Shown here in pieces: positions 8,516 to 16,508 of a stretch of DNA of 64,000 nucleotides. Both the position numbers and the translations under genes were made by a program. The notes beneath the pieces are model-generated. The model did no database searches. It saw nothing but the letters and a program-made list of their open reading frames with translations, and was not told where the DNA came from. Source of the DNA: Paenibacillaceae bacterium (lineage in GTDB: Bacteria > Bacillota > Bacilli > Paenibacillales > Paenibacillaceae); contig CAAFUF010000022.1 of assembly GCA_900766135.1 (NCBI GenBank), forward strand, positions 1 to 64,000, given 5' to 3'. Within the stretch, counting starts at the first letter, position 1. The number at the start of each line of letters is the position of its first letter.

Positions 8516-9595
8516 TTACTTCTTCATCGCGGCAACGATCAGATCGCCCATTTCCTTCGTACCGATCGCCTGACTCTTGTCGACGGCGATATCGCCGGTG
8601 CGATGTCCGGCATTCAGCACGTCGGAGACCGCGGTTTCAATCGCGTCGGCGGCATCGGCATAGCCGAAGGTCATGCGGAACATCAGCGCTACGGACAAGA
8701 TGGTGGCAATCGGGTTGGCCAAATTCTGACCGGCGATGTCCGGTGCCGAGCCGTGCACAGGCTCATACAGCCCAAAGCTGCCTTCGCCCAGAGAAGCGGA
8801 GGACAACATCCCGATCGAGCCGGTCAGCATGGCCGCTTCATCGCTCAGAATGTCGCCAAACATGTTCTCCGTCACGATGACATCGAAGCTGGCAGGACGG
8901 CGCAGCAGCTGCATCGCGCAGTTATCGACAAGCACATGCTCCAGCTCGACGTCCGGATATTCCGGAGCAATACGGTTCACGACTTCGCGCCACAACCGCG
9001 ACGTTTCCAGTACGTTCGCCTTATCGACGGAGGCCAGCTTCTTGCGGCGCTTCTGAGCGATCTCAAACGCTTGGCGAACGATTCGCTCTACTTCGCTGAC
9101 GTTGTATGCGCATGTATCAACGGCTTCCTGGCCGTGCTCCGTATCGCGGCGGTATTTCTCGCCGAAATATATGCCGCCGGTCAGCTCGCGCACAACGATG
9201 AGGTCCGTGCCCTCAAGCACTTCCGGTTTGAGCGTCGAAGCGTCCTTGAGGCAGTCGAACACGACCGCCGGACGCAGGTTCGAGAACAGGCCCAGCGCCT
9301 TGCGGATGCCAAGCAATCCGGTCTCCGGGCGCAGCTCCTTCGGATTGTTGTCCCATTTCGGACCGCCTACAGCCCCGAGCAGGACGGCGTCGGCCTTTTG
9401 ACATACCTCCAGCGTCTCCTGCGGCAGCGGCGTCCCTTTCTCGTCGATGGCGATCCCGCCGAACAACGCATGCTCCGTTTCAAATTGGTAGCCGAACAGC
9501 TCTTCCGTCCGTTTCAGCACTTTCTCCGCTTCGGCCACCACTTCCGGTCCGATGCCGTCGCCCGCGATCACCGCGATTTTCTTGACTTCTGCCAT
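8516..9595 (-). CDS. leuB: 3-isopropylmalate dehydrogenase
   Basis: A 359-residue enzyme of leucine synthesis that oxidatively decarboxylates 3-isopropylmalate with NAD. It starts MAEVKKIAVIAGDGIGPEV. It carries the family motifs ELTGGIYFG, the catalytic region around VDNCAMQLLRRP with TENMFGDILSDEAAM, and the NAD-binding GSAPDIAGQ. The start is the ATG at 9593-9595 with AGGGAG upstream. A longer frame to 9661 adds 22 residues without family similarity. A terminator separates it from leuA, so it may depend on read-through or an unseen promoter. Confidence 0.97.
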   Translation of the reverse strand: MAEVKKIAVIAGDGIGPEVVAEAEKVLKRTEELFGYQFETEHALFGGIAIDEKGTPLPQETLEVCQKADAVLLGAVGGPKWDNNPKELRPETGLLGIRKALGLFSNLRPAVVFDCLKDASTLKPEVLEGTDLIVVRELTGGIYFGEKYRRDTEHGQEAVDTCAYNVSEVERIVRQAFEIAQKRRKKLASVDKANVLETSRLWREVVNRIAPEYPDVELEHVLVDNCAMQLLRRPASFDVIVTENMFGDILSDEAAMLTGSIGMLSSASLGEGSFGLYEPVHGSAPDIAGQNLANPIATILSVALMFRMTFGYADAADAIETAVSDVLNAGHRTGDIAVDKSQAIGTKEMGDLIVAAMKK

Positions 9596-9703
9596 GGTTT
9601 CCAGCTCCCTTTCGTGAACATCCTCTTCTTCAGTTGTAACACACCGGGTTAGGATAAACAAAGATATAGAATCTATTAAGGTAATAGGTATCAGCTATAA
9701 GCG

Positions 9704-9742
9704 AAAAAAAGGAACGGAGCTGAAAAATCAGCTCCGTCCTTG
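9704..9742 (-). terminator. Terminator between leuA and leuB
   Basis: On the minus strand AAGGACGGAGCTGA pairs with TCAGCTCCGTTCCTT, followed by a run of U residues. It should end most transcription coming from the T-box promoter before leuB. Confidence 0.85.
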
Positions 9743-9759
9743 CCTCGCCTCTGGCTCGG

Positions 9760-11292
9760 TTACGCCCGAATCGCAGAATTGGAATTTCTCTTCTCGATTA
9801 AGCGGTTGAGCGCGTCCACGTAGGCACGGGCGCTCGCTTCCAAAATGTCGGTGCTGACGCCGCGGCCCTGCACGGATACGCCGTTTTGAGTCAGCACGAC
9901 ATGGACCTCCCCTTGGGCATCCTTGCCGTGGCTGACCGATTTGATCGAATAGTCGGCCAGTGTGACTTCTTCGCCGGAAGCCTGGTCGATCGCATTGTAG
10001 ATCGCGTCAACCGAACCGTTGCCTTCGGCTTCTTTCTCGATGATGTCGCCGCCAAGGGTGGCCAGACGCACCTTCGCCGCCGGCGTCGATTCGTTGCCGT
10101 AAGAGACAAAAATCGTCTCGAGGCGGAATTCCTCCGGCGTATCGATCAGTTTCTCCTCGACGATTGCCAGCAGGTCCTCGTCGGTGACTTCCTTCTTCTT
10201 GTCGGCCAGCGCCTTGAATTTGGCAAAAGCTTCGTTCAAACGCTCGTCATCCAGCGTATATCCCATATCGACCAGTTTCTCGCGGAAAGCGTGACGCCCG
10301 GAATGCTTGCCAAGCACCAATTTGCTCTCCTTGAGCCCGATCGTTTCCGGCGACATGATTTCGTAGGTGGTTTTCTCCTTCAGCATGCCGTCCTGGTGGA
10401 TGCCCGATTCGTGGGCAAACGCGTTCGCGCCAACGATCGCCTTGTTCCCCGGCACGACCATCCCGGTCAAACGGCTGACCAGCCGGCTCGTACGGGCGAT
10501 TTCCGACAGCTCGAGCGACGTTTTCACCCCAAAGAAATCGAAGCGGGTCTCCAGCGCCAGCGCCACTTCCTCCAGCGCGGTGTTGCCGGCCCGTTCCCCG
10601 ATTCCGTTGATCGTCCCTTCGATTTGATCGGCCCCGCCCAAGATGGCAGCCAGCGAGTTCGCCGTCGCCAGACCCAAATCGTCATGGCAATGGGCACTCA
10701 GCTGGATTTTCTCGATGCCGGGCACCTTCTCTTTCAGCGTACGGAAGATGTTGCCGTATTCCTCAGGATACAAATATCCTACCGTGTCCGGGATATTCAC
10801 CACCGATGCGCCTTCACGGATGGCCATCGCCGTCATCTCGCACAGGAAATCCAGTTCGGTCCGGCCGGCATCTTCGGCGGAGAATTCGATTTTCGAAAAA
10901 TACTTGCGGGCGTACCGCAGCGCGGCCTGCGCCGTTTCCAGCACTTGGTCTTTATCCATCTTCAACTTATATTGCCGGTGGATCGGACTTGTGGCCAGGA
11001 ACAAATGGATGCACGGATCTTCCGCTCCTTGCAGCGCTTCGCGAACCGCATCGATATCCTGCGTGCGCGACCGGGACAAACCGATGACCGTCGATTTCTT
11101 GACTGCTCGCGCCACGGCGTTGACGGCCGCCAAATCCCCGGGCGAAGCTGCGGGAAAACCCGCTTCGATCCGGTCGACCCCAAGCTTCTCCAGCTGATAA
11201 GCGATCTCCAGCTTTTCGCGAGTATTCAGGTTCACTCCGGGGGATTGCTCGCCATCCCGAAGCGTCGTATCGAAAATGTAGATTTTGCGCAT
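9760..11292 (-). CDS. leuA: 2-isopropylmalate synthase
   Basis: A 510-residue first enzyme of the leucine branch, condensing acetyl-CoA with 2-oxoisovalerate. The catalytic DRE-TIM barrel starts at IFDTTLRDGEQSPGV. The metal motif HCHDDLG is near residue 200, then GERAGN and HESGIHQDG. The C-terminal LeuA regulatory domain (leucine feedback) runs from about residue 390 and includes the ALNR ending. The start is the ATG at 11290-11292, eight bases after GGAGG; the nearer ATG is out of frame. It lies 110 bases downstream of ilvC in the same transcription direction. Confidence 0.97.
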   Translation of the reverse strand: MRKIYIFDTTLRDGEQSPGVNLNTREKLEIAYQLEKLGVDRIEAGFPAASPGDLAAVNAVARAVKKSTVIGLSRSRTQDIDAVREALQGAEDPCIHLFLATSPIHRQYKLKMDKDQVLETAQAALRYARKYFSKIEFSAEDAGRTELDFLCEMTAMAIREGASVVNIPDTVGYLYPEEYGNIFRTLKEKVPGIEKIQLSAHCHDDLGLATANSLAAILGGADQIEGTINGIGERAGNTALEEVALALETRFDFFGVKTSLELSEIARTSRLVSRLTGMVVPGNKAIVGANAFAHESGIHQDGMLKEKTTYEIMSPETIGLKESKLVLGKHSGRHAFREKLVDMGYTLDDERLNEAFAKFKALADKKKEVTDEDLLAIVEEKLIDTPEEFRLETIFVSYGNESTPAAKVRLATLGGDIIEKEAEGNGSVDAIYNAIDQASGEEVTLADYSIKSVSHGKDAQGEVHVVLTQNGVSVQGRGVSTDILEASARAYVDALNRLIEKRNSNSAIRA

Positions 11293-11402
11293 GCCATGCA
11301 CCTCCTCCGAAAAGCTCCAATGCGGCTCACACACAGGGGCGGCCGCATTGGGTATTCAGGTTCATAATCATCTTACGTTACGCCATATCAACGGTATTCC
11401 GC

Positions 11403-12395
11403 TTATTTCTTGATCCAGTGCATCAAGCCGCGAAGCTCTCTGCCGACCACTTCGATCGGATGGTTCGCTTCGTTGCGGCGAGTCGCGGTGAGGAAAGCAC
11501 GGTTCGATTGGTTCTCCAAAATGAAGTCGCGAGCGAATTTACCTTGTTGGATATCGGAAAGCACTTCTTTCATCGCTTTCTTGGTTTCTTCGGTCACAAC
11601 GCGAGGTCCTGTTACATAATCGCCGTATTCCGCCGTGTTGGAAATGGAGTCACGCATGGTTGCCATGCCGCCTTCATAGATCAAGTCAACGATCAGCTTC
11701 ATTTCGTGCAAGCACTCGAAGTACGCCATTTCCGGAGCATAACCCGCTTCCACCAGCGTTTCGAAGCCGGCTTTGATCAGGGCCGTTACGCCGCCGCACA
11801 ATACGGCTTGTTCGCCGAACAAATCGGTTTCGGTTTCTTCACGGAACGAGGTTTCGATAACCCCGGCGCGAGTACAGCCGATCCCTTTCGCGTAAGCAAG
11901 GCCGATCTCTTTGGCTTTGCCGGTCGCATCCTGGTGAATGGCGATCAAGCCAGGAACGCCGAAGCCTTCCACATACGTGCGGCGAACCATGTGGCCCGGC
12001 GACTTCGGAGCCACGAGCAGTACGTCGTTGTCCGGGGAAGGAACGATTTGTCCGAAATGCACGTTAAAGCCGTGTGCGAACAGCAAAGCGGCGCCTTTTT
12101 TCAAGTTCGGTGCGATTTCGCTGTTGTAGACCGCAGCTTGCGTTTCGTCCGGCATCAGGATTTGCACGACGTCTGCACGTTTGGTCGCTTCCGCAACGGA
12201 CAATACCTCAAACCCGTCTTCCTTGGCTTTGTTGAAGGATTTGCCTTCCCGCAGGCCTATGACGACATTCAGTCCGCTTTCGCGCAGGTTTTGCGCATGG
12301 GCATGTCCTTGGCTGCCGTAACCGATGATCGCGATCGTTTTTCCTTTCAATACGCTGAGTTCTGCATCTTGTTCATAGTACAAAGTAACTGCCAT
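11403..12395 (-). CDS. ilvC: Ketol-acid reductoisomerase (NADP)
   Basis: A 330-residue class I enzyme that isomerises and reduces acetolactate and acetohydroxybutyrate in valine, leucine and isoleucine synthesis. The Rossmann motif GYGSQGHAHAQNL is near residue 24. Specificity loop residues GLREGKS follow. The knotted C-terminal domain has ETETDLFGEQAVLCGG and FECLHEMKLIVDL with the Mg-binding acids. ATG follows AGGAGGGCATAAGAA. It is preceded by an unusual structured spacer after ilvN. Confidence 0.98.
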   Translation of the reverse strand: MAVTLYYEQDAELSVLKGKTIAIIGYGSQGHAHAQNLRESGLNVVIGLREGKSFNKAKEDGFEVLSVAEATKRADVVQILMPDETQAAVYNSEIAPNLKKGAALLFAHGFNVHFGQIVPSPDNDVLLVAPKSPGHMVRRTYVEGFGVPGLIAIHQDATGKAKEIGLAYAKGIGCTRAGVIETSFREETETDLFGEQAVLCGGVTALIKAGFETLVEAGYAPEMAYFECLHEMKLIVDLIYEGGMATMRDSISNTAEYGDYVTGPRVVTEETKKAMKEVLSDIQQGKFARDFILENQSNRAFLTATRRNEANHPIEVVGRELRGLMHWIKK

Positions 12396-12460
12396 TTCTT
12401 ATGCCCTCCTAGGATTTGCGGGACAGTCAAGCTGTGCCCTTGATTAAAAAAAGTATGGTT

Positions 12461-12571
12461 CCCTCCGCCTGTGACGAGCGGGTGTTTCAATGGACCGACG
12501 CCTTGAAGCGATAAAGCAGATTCTTGGCGTAATCGATCCCCTCAAACACCCGCCCGGCGCTTGGCGGAGGG
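12461..12571 (-). promoter_or_regulatory. Long nested stem-loop between ilvN and ilvC
   Basis: Nine bases (12461-12469) pair exactly with 12563-12571. Ten bases (12478-12487) pair exactly with 12544-12553. Inside the loop ACGCC (12498-12502) pairs with GGCGT (12526-12530). A separate hairpin, GCCGC-TAGTA-GCGGC, lies at 12577-12591. No U tract follows, so it is not a terminator. It could be an mRNA processing or stabilising structure that sets ilvC expression apart from ilvBN. Confidence 0.75.
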
Positions 12572-12615
12572 GTGAAGCCGCTAGTAGCGGCACAATGACT
12601 GGAACATTAGGGTGC

Positions 12616-13104
12616 TTAAGCGTTCCCGCGGATCATGGCGGTGACGCCGGTGCGCGATAGCTCCCGGATGCCGTACGGGCGGAGCAGCTCGATCATTGCG
12701 TCGATTTTCTCGGTATCCCCGACGACTTGGACCATCATGCTGTTCGTTCCGATATCGACGACCGCGGCGCGGAATGTTTCAACGACGCCCATGATTTCCG
12801 GGCGCTCCGCCGGCTCGGACTTCACCTTGATCAAAGCGAGCTCGCGTGCGACCATCGGTCTCGAGCTGAGATTGACGACTTTGATGACGTCGATCAGTTT
12901 GTACAGCTGCTTTTCGATTTGCTCAAGCGTTTTGTCATCGCCTTGCGTGACGATGATCATCCGGGACAATCCCTCGTCCTCGGATTGGCCCACGGTGATG
13001 CTTTCGATATTGTAGCCGCGCCGGCCGAACAGGCCGGCCACGCGCTGCAGGACACCCGGCTGGTCGTTAACTAAAACGGAAATCGCATGGCTTTTCATCA
13101 TCAT
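12616..13104 (-). CDS. ilvN: Acetolactate synthase small (regulatory) subunit
   Basis: A 162-residue regulatory subunit with an N-terminal ACT domain (HAISVLVNDQPGVLQRVAGLFGRRGYNIESI) that binds valine, and the usual C-terminal domain ending GIRELSRTGVTAMIRG. It sets feedback inhibition of IlvB. The start is one of three successive ATG codons that overlap the ilvB stop, indicating translational coupling. The structured spacer follows before ilvC. Confidence 0.97.
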   Translation of the reverse strand: MMMKSHAISVLVNDQPGVLQRVAGLFGRRGYNIESITVGQSEDEGLSRMIIVTQGDDKTLEQIEKQLYKLIDVIKVVNLSSRPMVARELALIKVKSEPAERPEIMGVVETFRAAVVDIGTNSMMVQVVGDTEKIDAMIELLRPYGIRELSRTGVTAMIRGNA

Positions 13105-14846
13105 TCACTGTCCCCCATCAGCATTTGATCAATGGTGGAACCTTGGGTAACCATCGGATATACGTTTTCCTCTTTGCTGACCACGAATTCCACCAGAACC
13201 GGTCCCGGCGTGTCGAGCGCTTCCTGCCATACGCGTCTGGCTTCTTCCTTGTTCGTCGCCCGCAGGCCTTTCACGCCGTAAGCTTCGGCCAACTTGACAA
13301 AGTCCGGACTGCCTTCGAGATTGATATGGCTGTAGCGGTTATCATAAATCAATTCCTGCCATTGACGGACCATGCCGAGCACTTGGTTGTTGATGACCAC
13401 CACTTTGACCGGAATGTTGTTGATCGCGCAGATCGCCAGCTCCTGGGCGCACATCTGCATGCCGCCGTCGCCGTTGATCGAGATGACCAGCCGATCGGGA
13501 TGCCCCATTTGCGCGCCGATGGCGGACGGAAATCCGAAGCCCATCGTTCCGAGGCCGCCCGAGGTGATCCAGGAACGGGGCTGGTTGAATTTATAATACT
13601 GCGCCGTCCACATCTGATGCTGGCCGACGTCGGTCGTGACGATCGCTTCGCCGCCCGTCGTGTCGTTTAACAGCTCGATCACCCACTGCGGCTTCAGCAC
13701 GGTCTCCGAATCGTTGTACCTCAGCGGCTTCTCGATCTTGGAGCGTTGGATTTGCGCTCTCCACGCATCCGCTTTGTCCGCGCGGGACACGATCGGGTTC
13801 AGCATTTCCAGTACCGTTTTGACGTCGCCAACGATCGGAATGTCCGCTTGAACGTTCTTGCCGATTTCCGCCGGGTCAATGTCGATATGCACGATTTTAG
13901 CCAGCGGCGCAAATCCGTCCAGCTTGCCGGTCACCCGGTCGTCAAACCGTGCCCCGATGTTAATCAGCAAATCGGATTGCTGGATCGACTGGTTGGCCGT
14001 ATACGTACCGTGCATTCCCGGCATCCCCATCCATAGCTCGTGTCCGCTTGGGAATGCGCCTAAGCCGAGCAATGTCGTCGTAATCGGGATTTGCGTCTTG
14101 TTCACGAATTCGAACAGCTGCTCATGTCCACCGGAATAGACGACGCCGCCGCCTGCGATGATGACCGGCCGCTCGGCTTCCTGAATGGCCGTTGCCAATT
14201 TATCCAGCTGCAGCCGGTTCGGCACCACCGTCGGATTGTATCCGCGCAGGTTGATGGTTTGGGAAGGTTCGAACAAAGCCTTGTTCGCCGACACGTCCTT
14301 CGGAATATCGATCAGGACCGGTCCTTTGCGTCCCGTGTTCGCAATGTGGAACGCTTCGTGGATAATGCGCGGCAAATCCTCTACGTCACGGACGAGATAA
14401 CTGTGTTTCGTGATCGGCATCGTAATGCCGGTAATATCTGCTTCTTGGAACGCATCCGTGCCGATCAGGCTGGAGACGACGTTCCCCGTAATGACAACAA
14501 GCGGAACGGAGTCCATGAACGCGGTGGCGATCCCCGTCACCGTGTTGGTCGCTCCCGGACCGGAGGTGGCGATGCATACGCCGACTTTGCCAGTGGCCCG
14601 GGCGTACCCGTCCGCCGCATGGATGGCGCCCTGCTCATGTCTGGTCAGCAGGTGGTGGAAATCGGTAAATCCGTACAGCGCGTCGTAAATGTACAACACC
14701 GCTCCGCCCGGATAACCGAAGACGCACTCGACACCTTCCAAAAGCAAGCTGCGAAGCAGGATATCGGAACCCGTAATGACTTCCGGTTTCATCCATTTCT
14801 CTCGTAATTGTTCTGTAGACCGCATCTCTGGAATTTGCGCGCTCAT
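13101..14846 (-). CDS. ilvB: Acetolactate synthase large (catalytic) subunit
   Basis: A 581-residue ThDP enzyme forming acetolactate or acetohydroxybutyrate. The N-terminal Pyr domain has the catalytic glutamate in RHEQGAIHAADGYAR. The central domain follows, then a PP domain with the ThDP motif GDGGMQMCAQELA...NNIPVKVVVINNQ. It is the first gene after the T-box. AAGGAGG lies seven bases before the ATG. A copy of repeat R lies directly upstream, inside the leader. Confidence 0.98.
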   Translation of the reverse strand: MSAQIPEMRSTEQLREKWMKPEVITGSDILLRSLLLEGVECVFGYPGGAVLYIYDALYGFTDFHHLLTRHEQGAIHAADGYARATGKVGVCIATSGPGATNTVTGIATAFMDSVPLVVITGNVVSSLIGTDAFQEADITGITMPITKHSYLVRDVEDLPRIIHEAFHIANTGRKGPVLIDIPKDVSANKALFEPSQTINLRGYNPTVVPNRLQLDKLATAIQEAERPVIIAGGGVVYSGGHEQLFEFVNKTQIPITTTLLGLGAFPSGHELWMGMPGMHGTYTANQSIQQSDLLINIGARFDDRVTGKLDGFAPLAKIVHIDIDPAEIGKNVQADIPIVGDVKTVLEMLNPIVSRADKADAWRAQIQRSKIEKPLRYNDSETVLKPQWVIELLNDTTGGEAIVTTDVGQHQMWTAQYYKFNQPRSWITSGGLGTMGFGFPSAIGAQMGHPDRLVISINGDGGMQMCAQELAICAINNIPVKVVVINNQVLGMVRQWQELIYDNRYSHINLEGSPDFVKLAEAYGVKGLRATNKEEARRVWQEALDTPGPVLVEFVVSKEENVYPMVTQGSTIDQMLMGDSE

Positions 14847-14865
14847 CAGTCATCCTCCTTATCAT

Positions 14866-15043
14866 AGGTTGTTTAAAAGTCAACTTTTGATCACGAAGTA
14901 ACTCATGAAGTGGATTCGGCATCGAATCTTGAATTCAGCCGGGCCTTCCGTTGCTCACGTACCCTAAACGTACGCTGCGCTACTCAGTCCCTAGCTTCAT
15001 CCAACCTTCTCGGTGCTGAAAAGCTGACTTTTGAAACTCTTAT
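14866..15043. repeat. Interspersed repeat R, copy 2, inside the ilv leader
   Basis: The ends read TTTAAAAGTCAACTTTTGATCACG and, at the other side in reverse complement, TTTCAAAAGTCAGCTTTTCAGC, so they form imperfect terminal inverted repeats. The interior shares GAATCTTGAATTCAGCCGGGC and GCTTCATCCAACCTTCTCGG with the other copies. It fills nearly all the space between the T-box terminator and the ilvB ribosome binding site. Confidence 0.85.
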
Positions 15044-15048
15044 TAAAC

Positions 15049-15402
15049 TAAAAAACCTTCCGCCCGCCGGAACAGTTTCCTGTTCCGAGGGACGAAAGGT
15101 TTGATCCTCCGTGGTACCACCCATTTTTACCCGGCACCTCGCAGTGCCAAGCCTTGACGAGTAAAAGCCTAAGGCGCCTTACTCGTGGTCCGTAACGCGG
15201 ACCAGACGATTCCCCCTACTAAGCCTTGGGTGCAAGCGCCACCGCGGATGGCTTGCAGCTTTTCAGGGAAACAGCTCCGAGGTGAGCTCGCAGTTAAGGG
15301 ATTTTGGTGGTGGTCTCAGCAATTCCATCCACTCTCTGAGCAAAGAGCCCTTAAAGCTTCGTCCTCATCATTGCCGTTAGCAAGATATGTCTTAAAATGT
15401 TT
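15049..15402 (-). promoter_or_regulatory. T-box riboswitch, probably leucine-responsive
   Basis: On the minus strand, stem I contains AGAGAG and GCTGAGA motifs. The specifier region has GAGCTCACC, giving CUC (Leu) as the likely specifier codon. The T-box sequence GGGTGGTACCACGG (15108-15121) follows. A terminator stem from AACCTT to AAGGTT with a central GGAACAG/CTGTTCC hairpin ends in six U residues at 15050-15055. Uncharged tRNA-Leu should stabilise the antiterminator and allow ilvB-ilvN-ilvC-leuA transcription. The family is certain; the amino acid is inferred from one codon. Confidence 0.93.
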
Positions 15403-15408
15403 AGAAAC

Positions 15409-15438
15409 ATTATATGATTAGTTTACACCACGAGTCAA
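15409..15438 (-). promoter_or_regulatory. SigA promoter of the ilv-leu operon
   Basis: TTGACT (15433-15438) and TATAAT (15409-15414) are separated by 18 bases. They lie just upstream of the T-box. Confidence 0.85.
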
Positions 15439-15542
15439 TACCCTAAAGAATTAAAGTTTTTTGCAGGAACCCTTTCCCTCCTACCTCTCATATGATAAAA
15501 GATAGCGCCCAAAATTATGCATGGTTAGGAGGAGATTCGCGC

Positions 15543-15998
15543 ATGATTCGATACAGAAGGCCCAAACAGGACGATCCCGTCATCTACGATTTGGTCCGCG
15601 AAGAGCTTGTCCCCTTCTCCCATATGCCTCCTCAGGACATCGAAGCCGTCTTCAAAGATCTCCCGGGGCGGCTGTCGCGCGGCATCTCGCTGGTTGCTTC
15701 GCCCACCTACGAAGCGGACCCCATCGCTTTTATCCATTTTCTCATTCACGGTGATTTGCTATATATTGACATGATGGCGGTGGCATCGGCGCATCAGCGG
15801 CAGCGCTATGGCAAAACGCTGATGGCCCATGCCGAGAACTTCGCCGCCTCCCGAAGCTGTCTGCGGGCAAAAGTAATGGTGGACCGGGATAATTCCCGAG
15901 CCCACCTATTTTACCGCAAATTGGGGTACCGGACCCAGCGTTACGTCCCGTTGTCCCAATGTTATGAGCTGGAAAAAAGGCTGCCCAGCCGCAGCTAA
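15543..15998 (+). CDS. GNAT-family N-acetyltransferase
   Basis: A 151-residue single-domain acetyltransferase. The middle carries IDMMAVASAHQRQRYGKTLMAHAENFA, the acetyl-CoA pyrophosphate-binding Q-x-x-G/R-x-G/K segment. It is followed by VDRDNSRAHLFYRKLGYR, the usual strand-helix end of the fold. The start is the ATG at 15543, ten bases after AGGAGG; an upstream ATG at 15492 lacks a site. The substrate is unknown and the neighbours give no clue. Confidence 0.8.
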   Translation: MIRYRRPKQDDPVIYDLVREELVPFSHMPPQDIEAVFKDLPGRLSRGISLVASPTYEADPIAFIHFLIHGDLLYIDMMAVASAHQRQRYGKTLMAHAENFAASRSCLRAKVMVDRDNSRAHLFYRKLGYRTQRYVPLSQCYELEKRLPSRS

Positions 15999-16004
15999 AC
16001 CCGT

Positions 16005-16301
16005 TTACCAGAAATACGGGTACGGGTAACCGCCGCCATAGGGGACTCCGCCATACGGCACGCCGCCGTACGGAACCCCGCCAAAGGCGTATGGAGCGGT
16101 ACCGATCGCCAAAAGATCGAACAATACAAGCGGGATCAGCGCTTTTGTTCTGACTTTTTTGCCGGGAGCTTGGCGAAGAATCAAGCGGTTGCCGCTGATT
16201 TTCACCAGTTTGCCCGTTACAACCGTACCGTCTTTTTTATAAGCCGCGACCTGTTTGCCCAGCCATTTCTCGGCTTCTTTTCTCGTAACCGTTCTGCCCA
16301 T
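16005..16301 (-). CDS. Small protein with GGVPY repeats, unknown function
   Basis: A 98-residue protein. The first 50 residues are basic and look like a small beta-barrel (KKDGTVVTGKLVKISGNRLILRQ). A short hydrophobic segment (LIPLVLFDLLAIG) follows. The tail has tandem VPYGG repeats ending in YPYPYFW. Gly/Pro/Tyr-rich tails are common in spore coat and surface proteins of this group, so a coat-associated role is possible but unproved. GGAGGAATTAGG precedes the ATG. It is convergent with the acetyltransferase gene, six bases away. Confidence 0.7.
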   Translation of the reverse strand: MGRTVTRKEAEKWLGKQVAAYKKDGTVVTGKLVKISGNRLILRQAPGKKVRTKALIPLVLFDLLAIGTAPYAFGGVPYGGVPYGGVPYGGGYPYPYFW

Positions 16302-16464
16302 CCTAATTCCTCCTGTCAGGTTAGATCCTATAGCCGCGAAAACCGCTCTGGCCGAACCGTTTGACTCGGCTATTTCGTGTTCACCCCTAACCTATTCACT
16401 CGTCCCCGTCCTTGCTTGCACCATCGCCTTGGCTGCAGACAAACGGGCTTTTACCTCCCGTACG

Positions 16465-16503
16465 ACAAAAAAAGGATGCTGCCGATGGCAGCATCCTTTT
16501 GCT
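16465..16503 (-). terminator. Terminator of the nucleoside transporter operon
   Basis: AGGATGCTGCC and GGCAGCATCCT form a perfect 11-bp stem with a 3-base loop, followed on the minus strand by seven U residues. Confidence 0.92.
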
Positions 16504-16508
16504 GGTTC

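Noticed and set aside
8330..9652. A 440-codon plus-strand open frame
   Set aside because: It is antisense to leuB and crosses the leuB terminator. No domain or ribosome binding site supports it.
9886..12443. Plus-strand frames of 493 and 341 codons
   Set aside because: They are antisense to leuA and ilvC and carry no family features.
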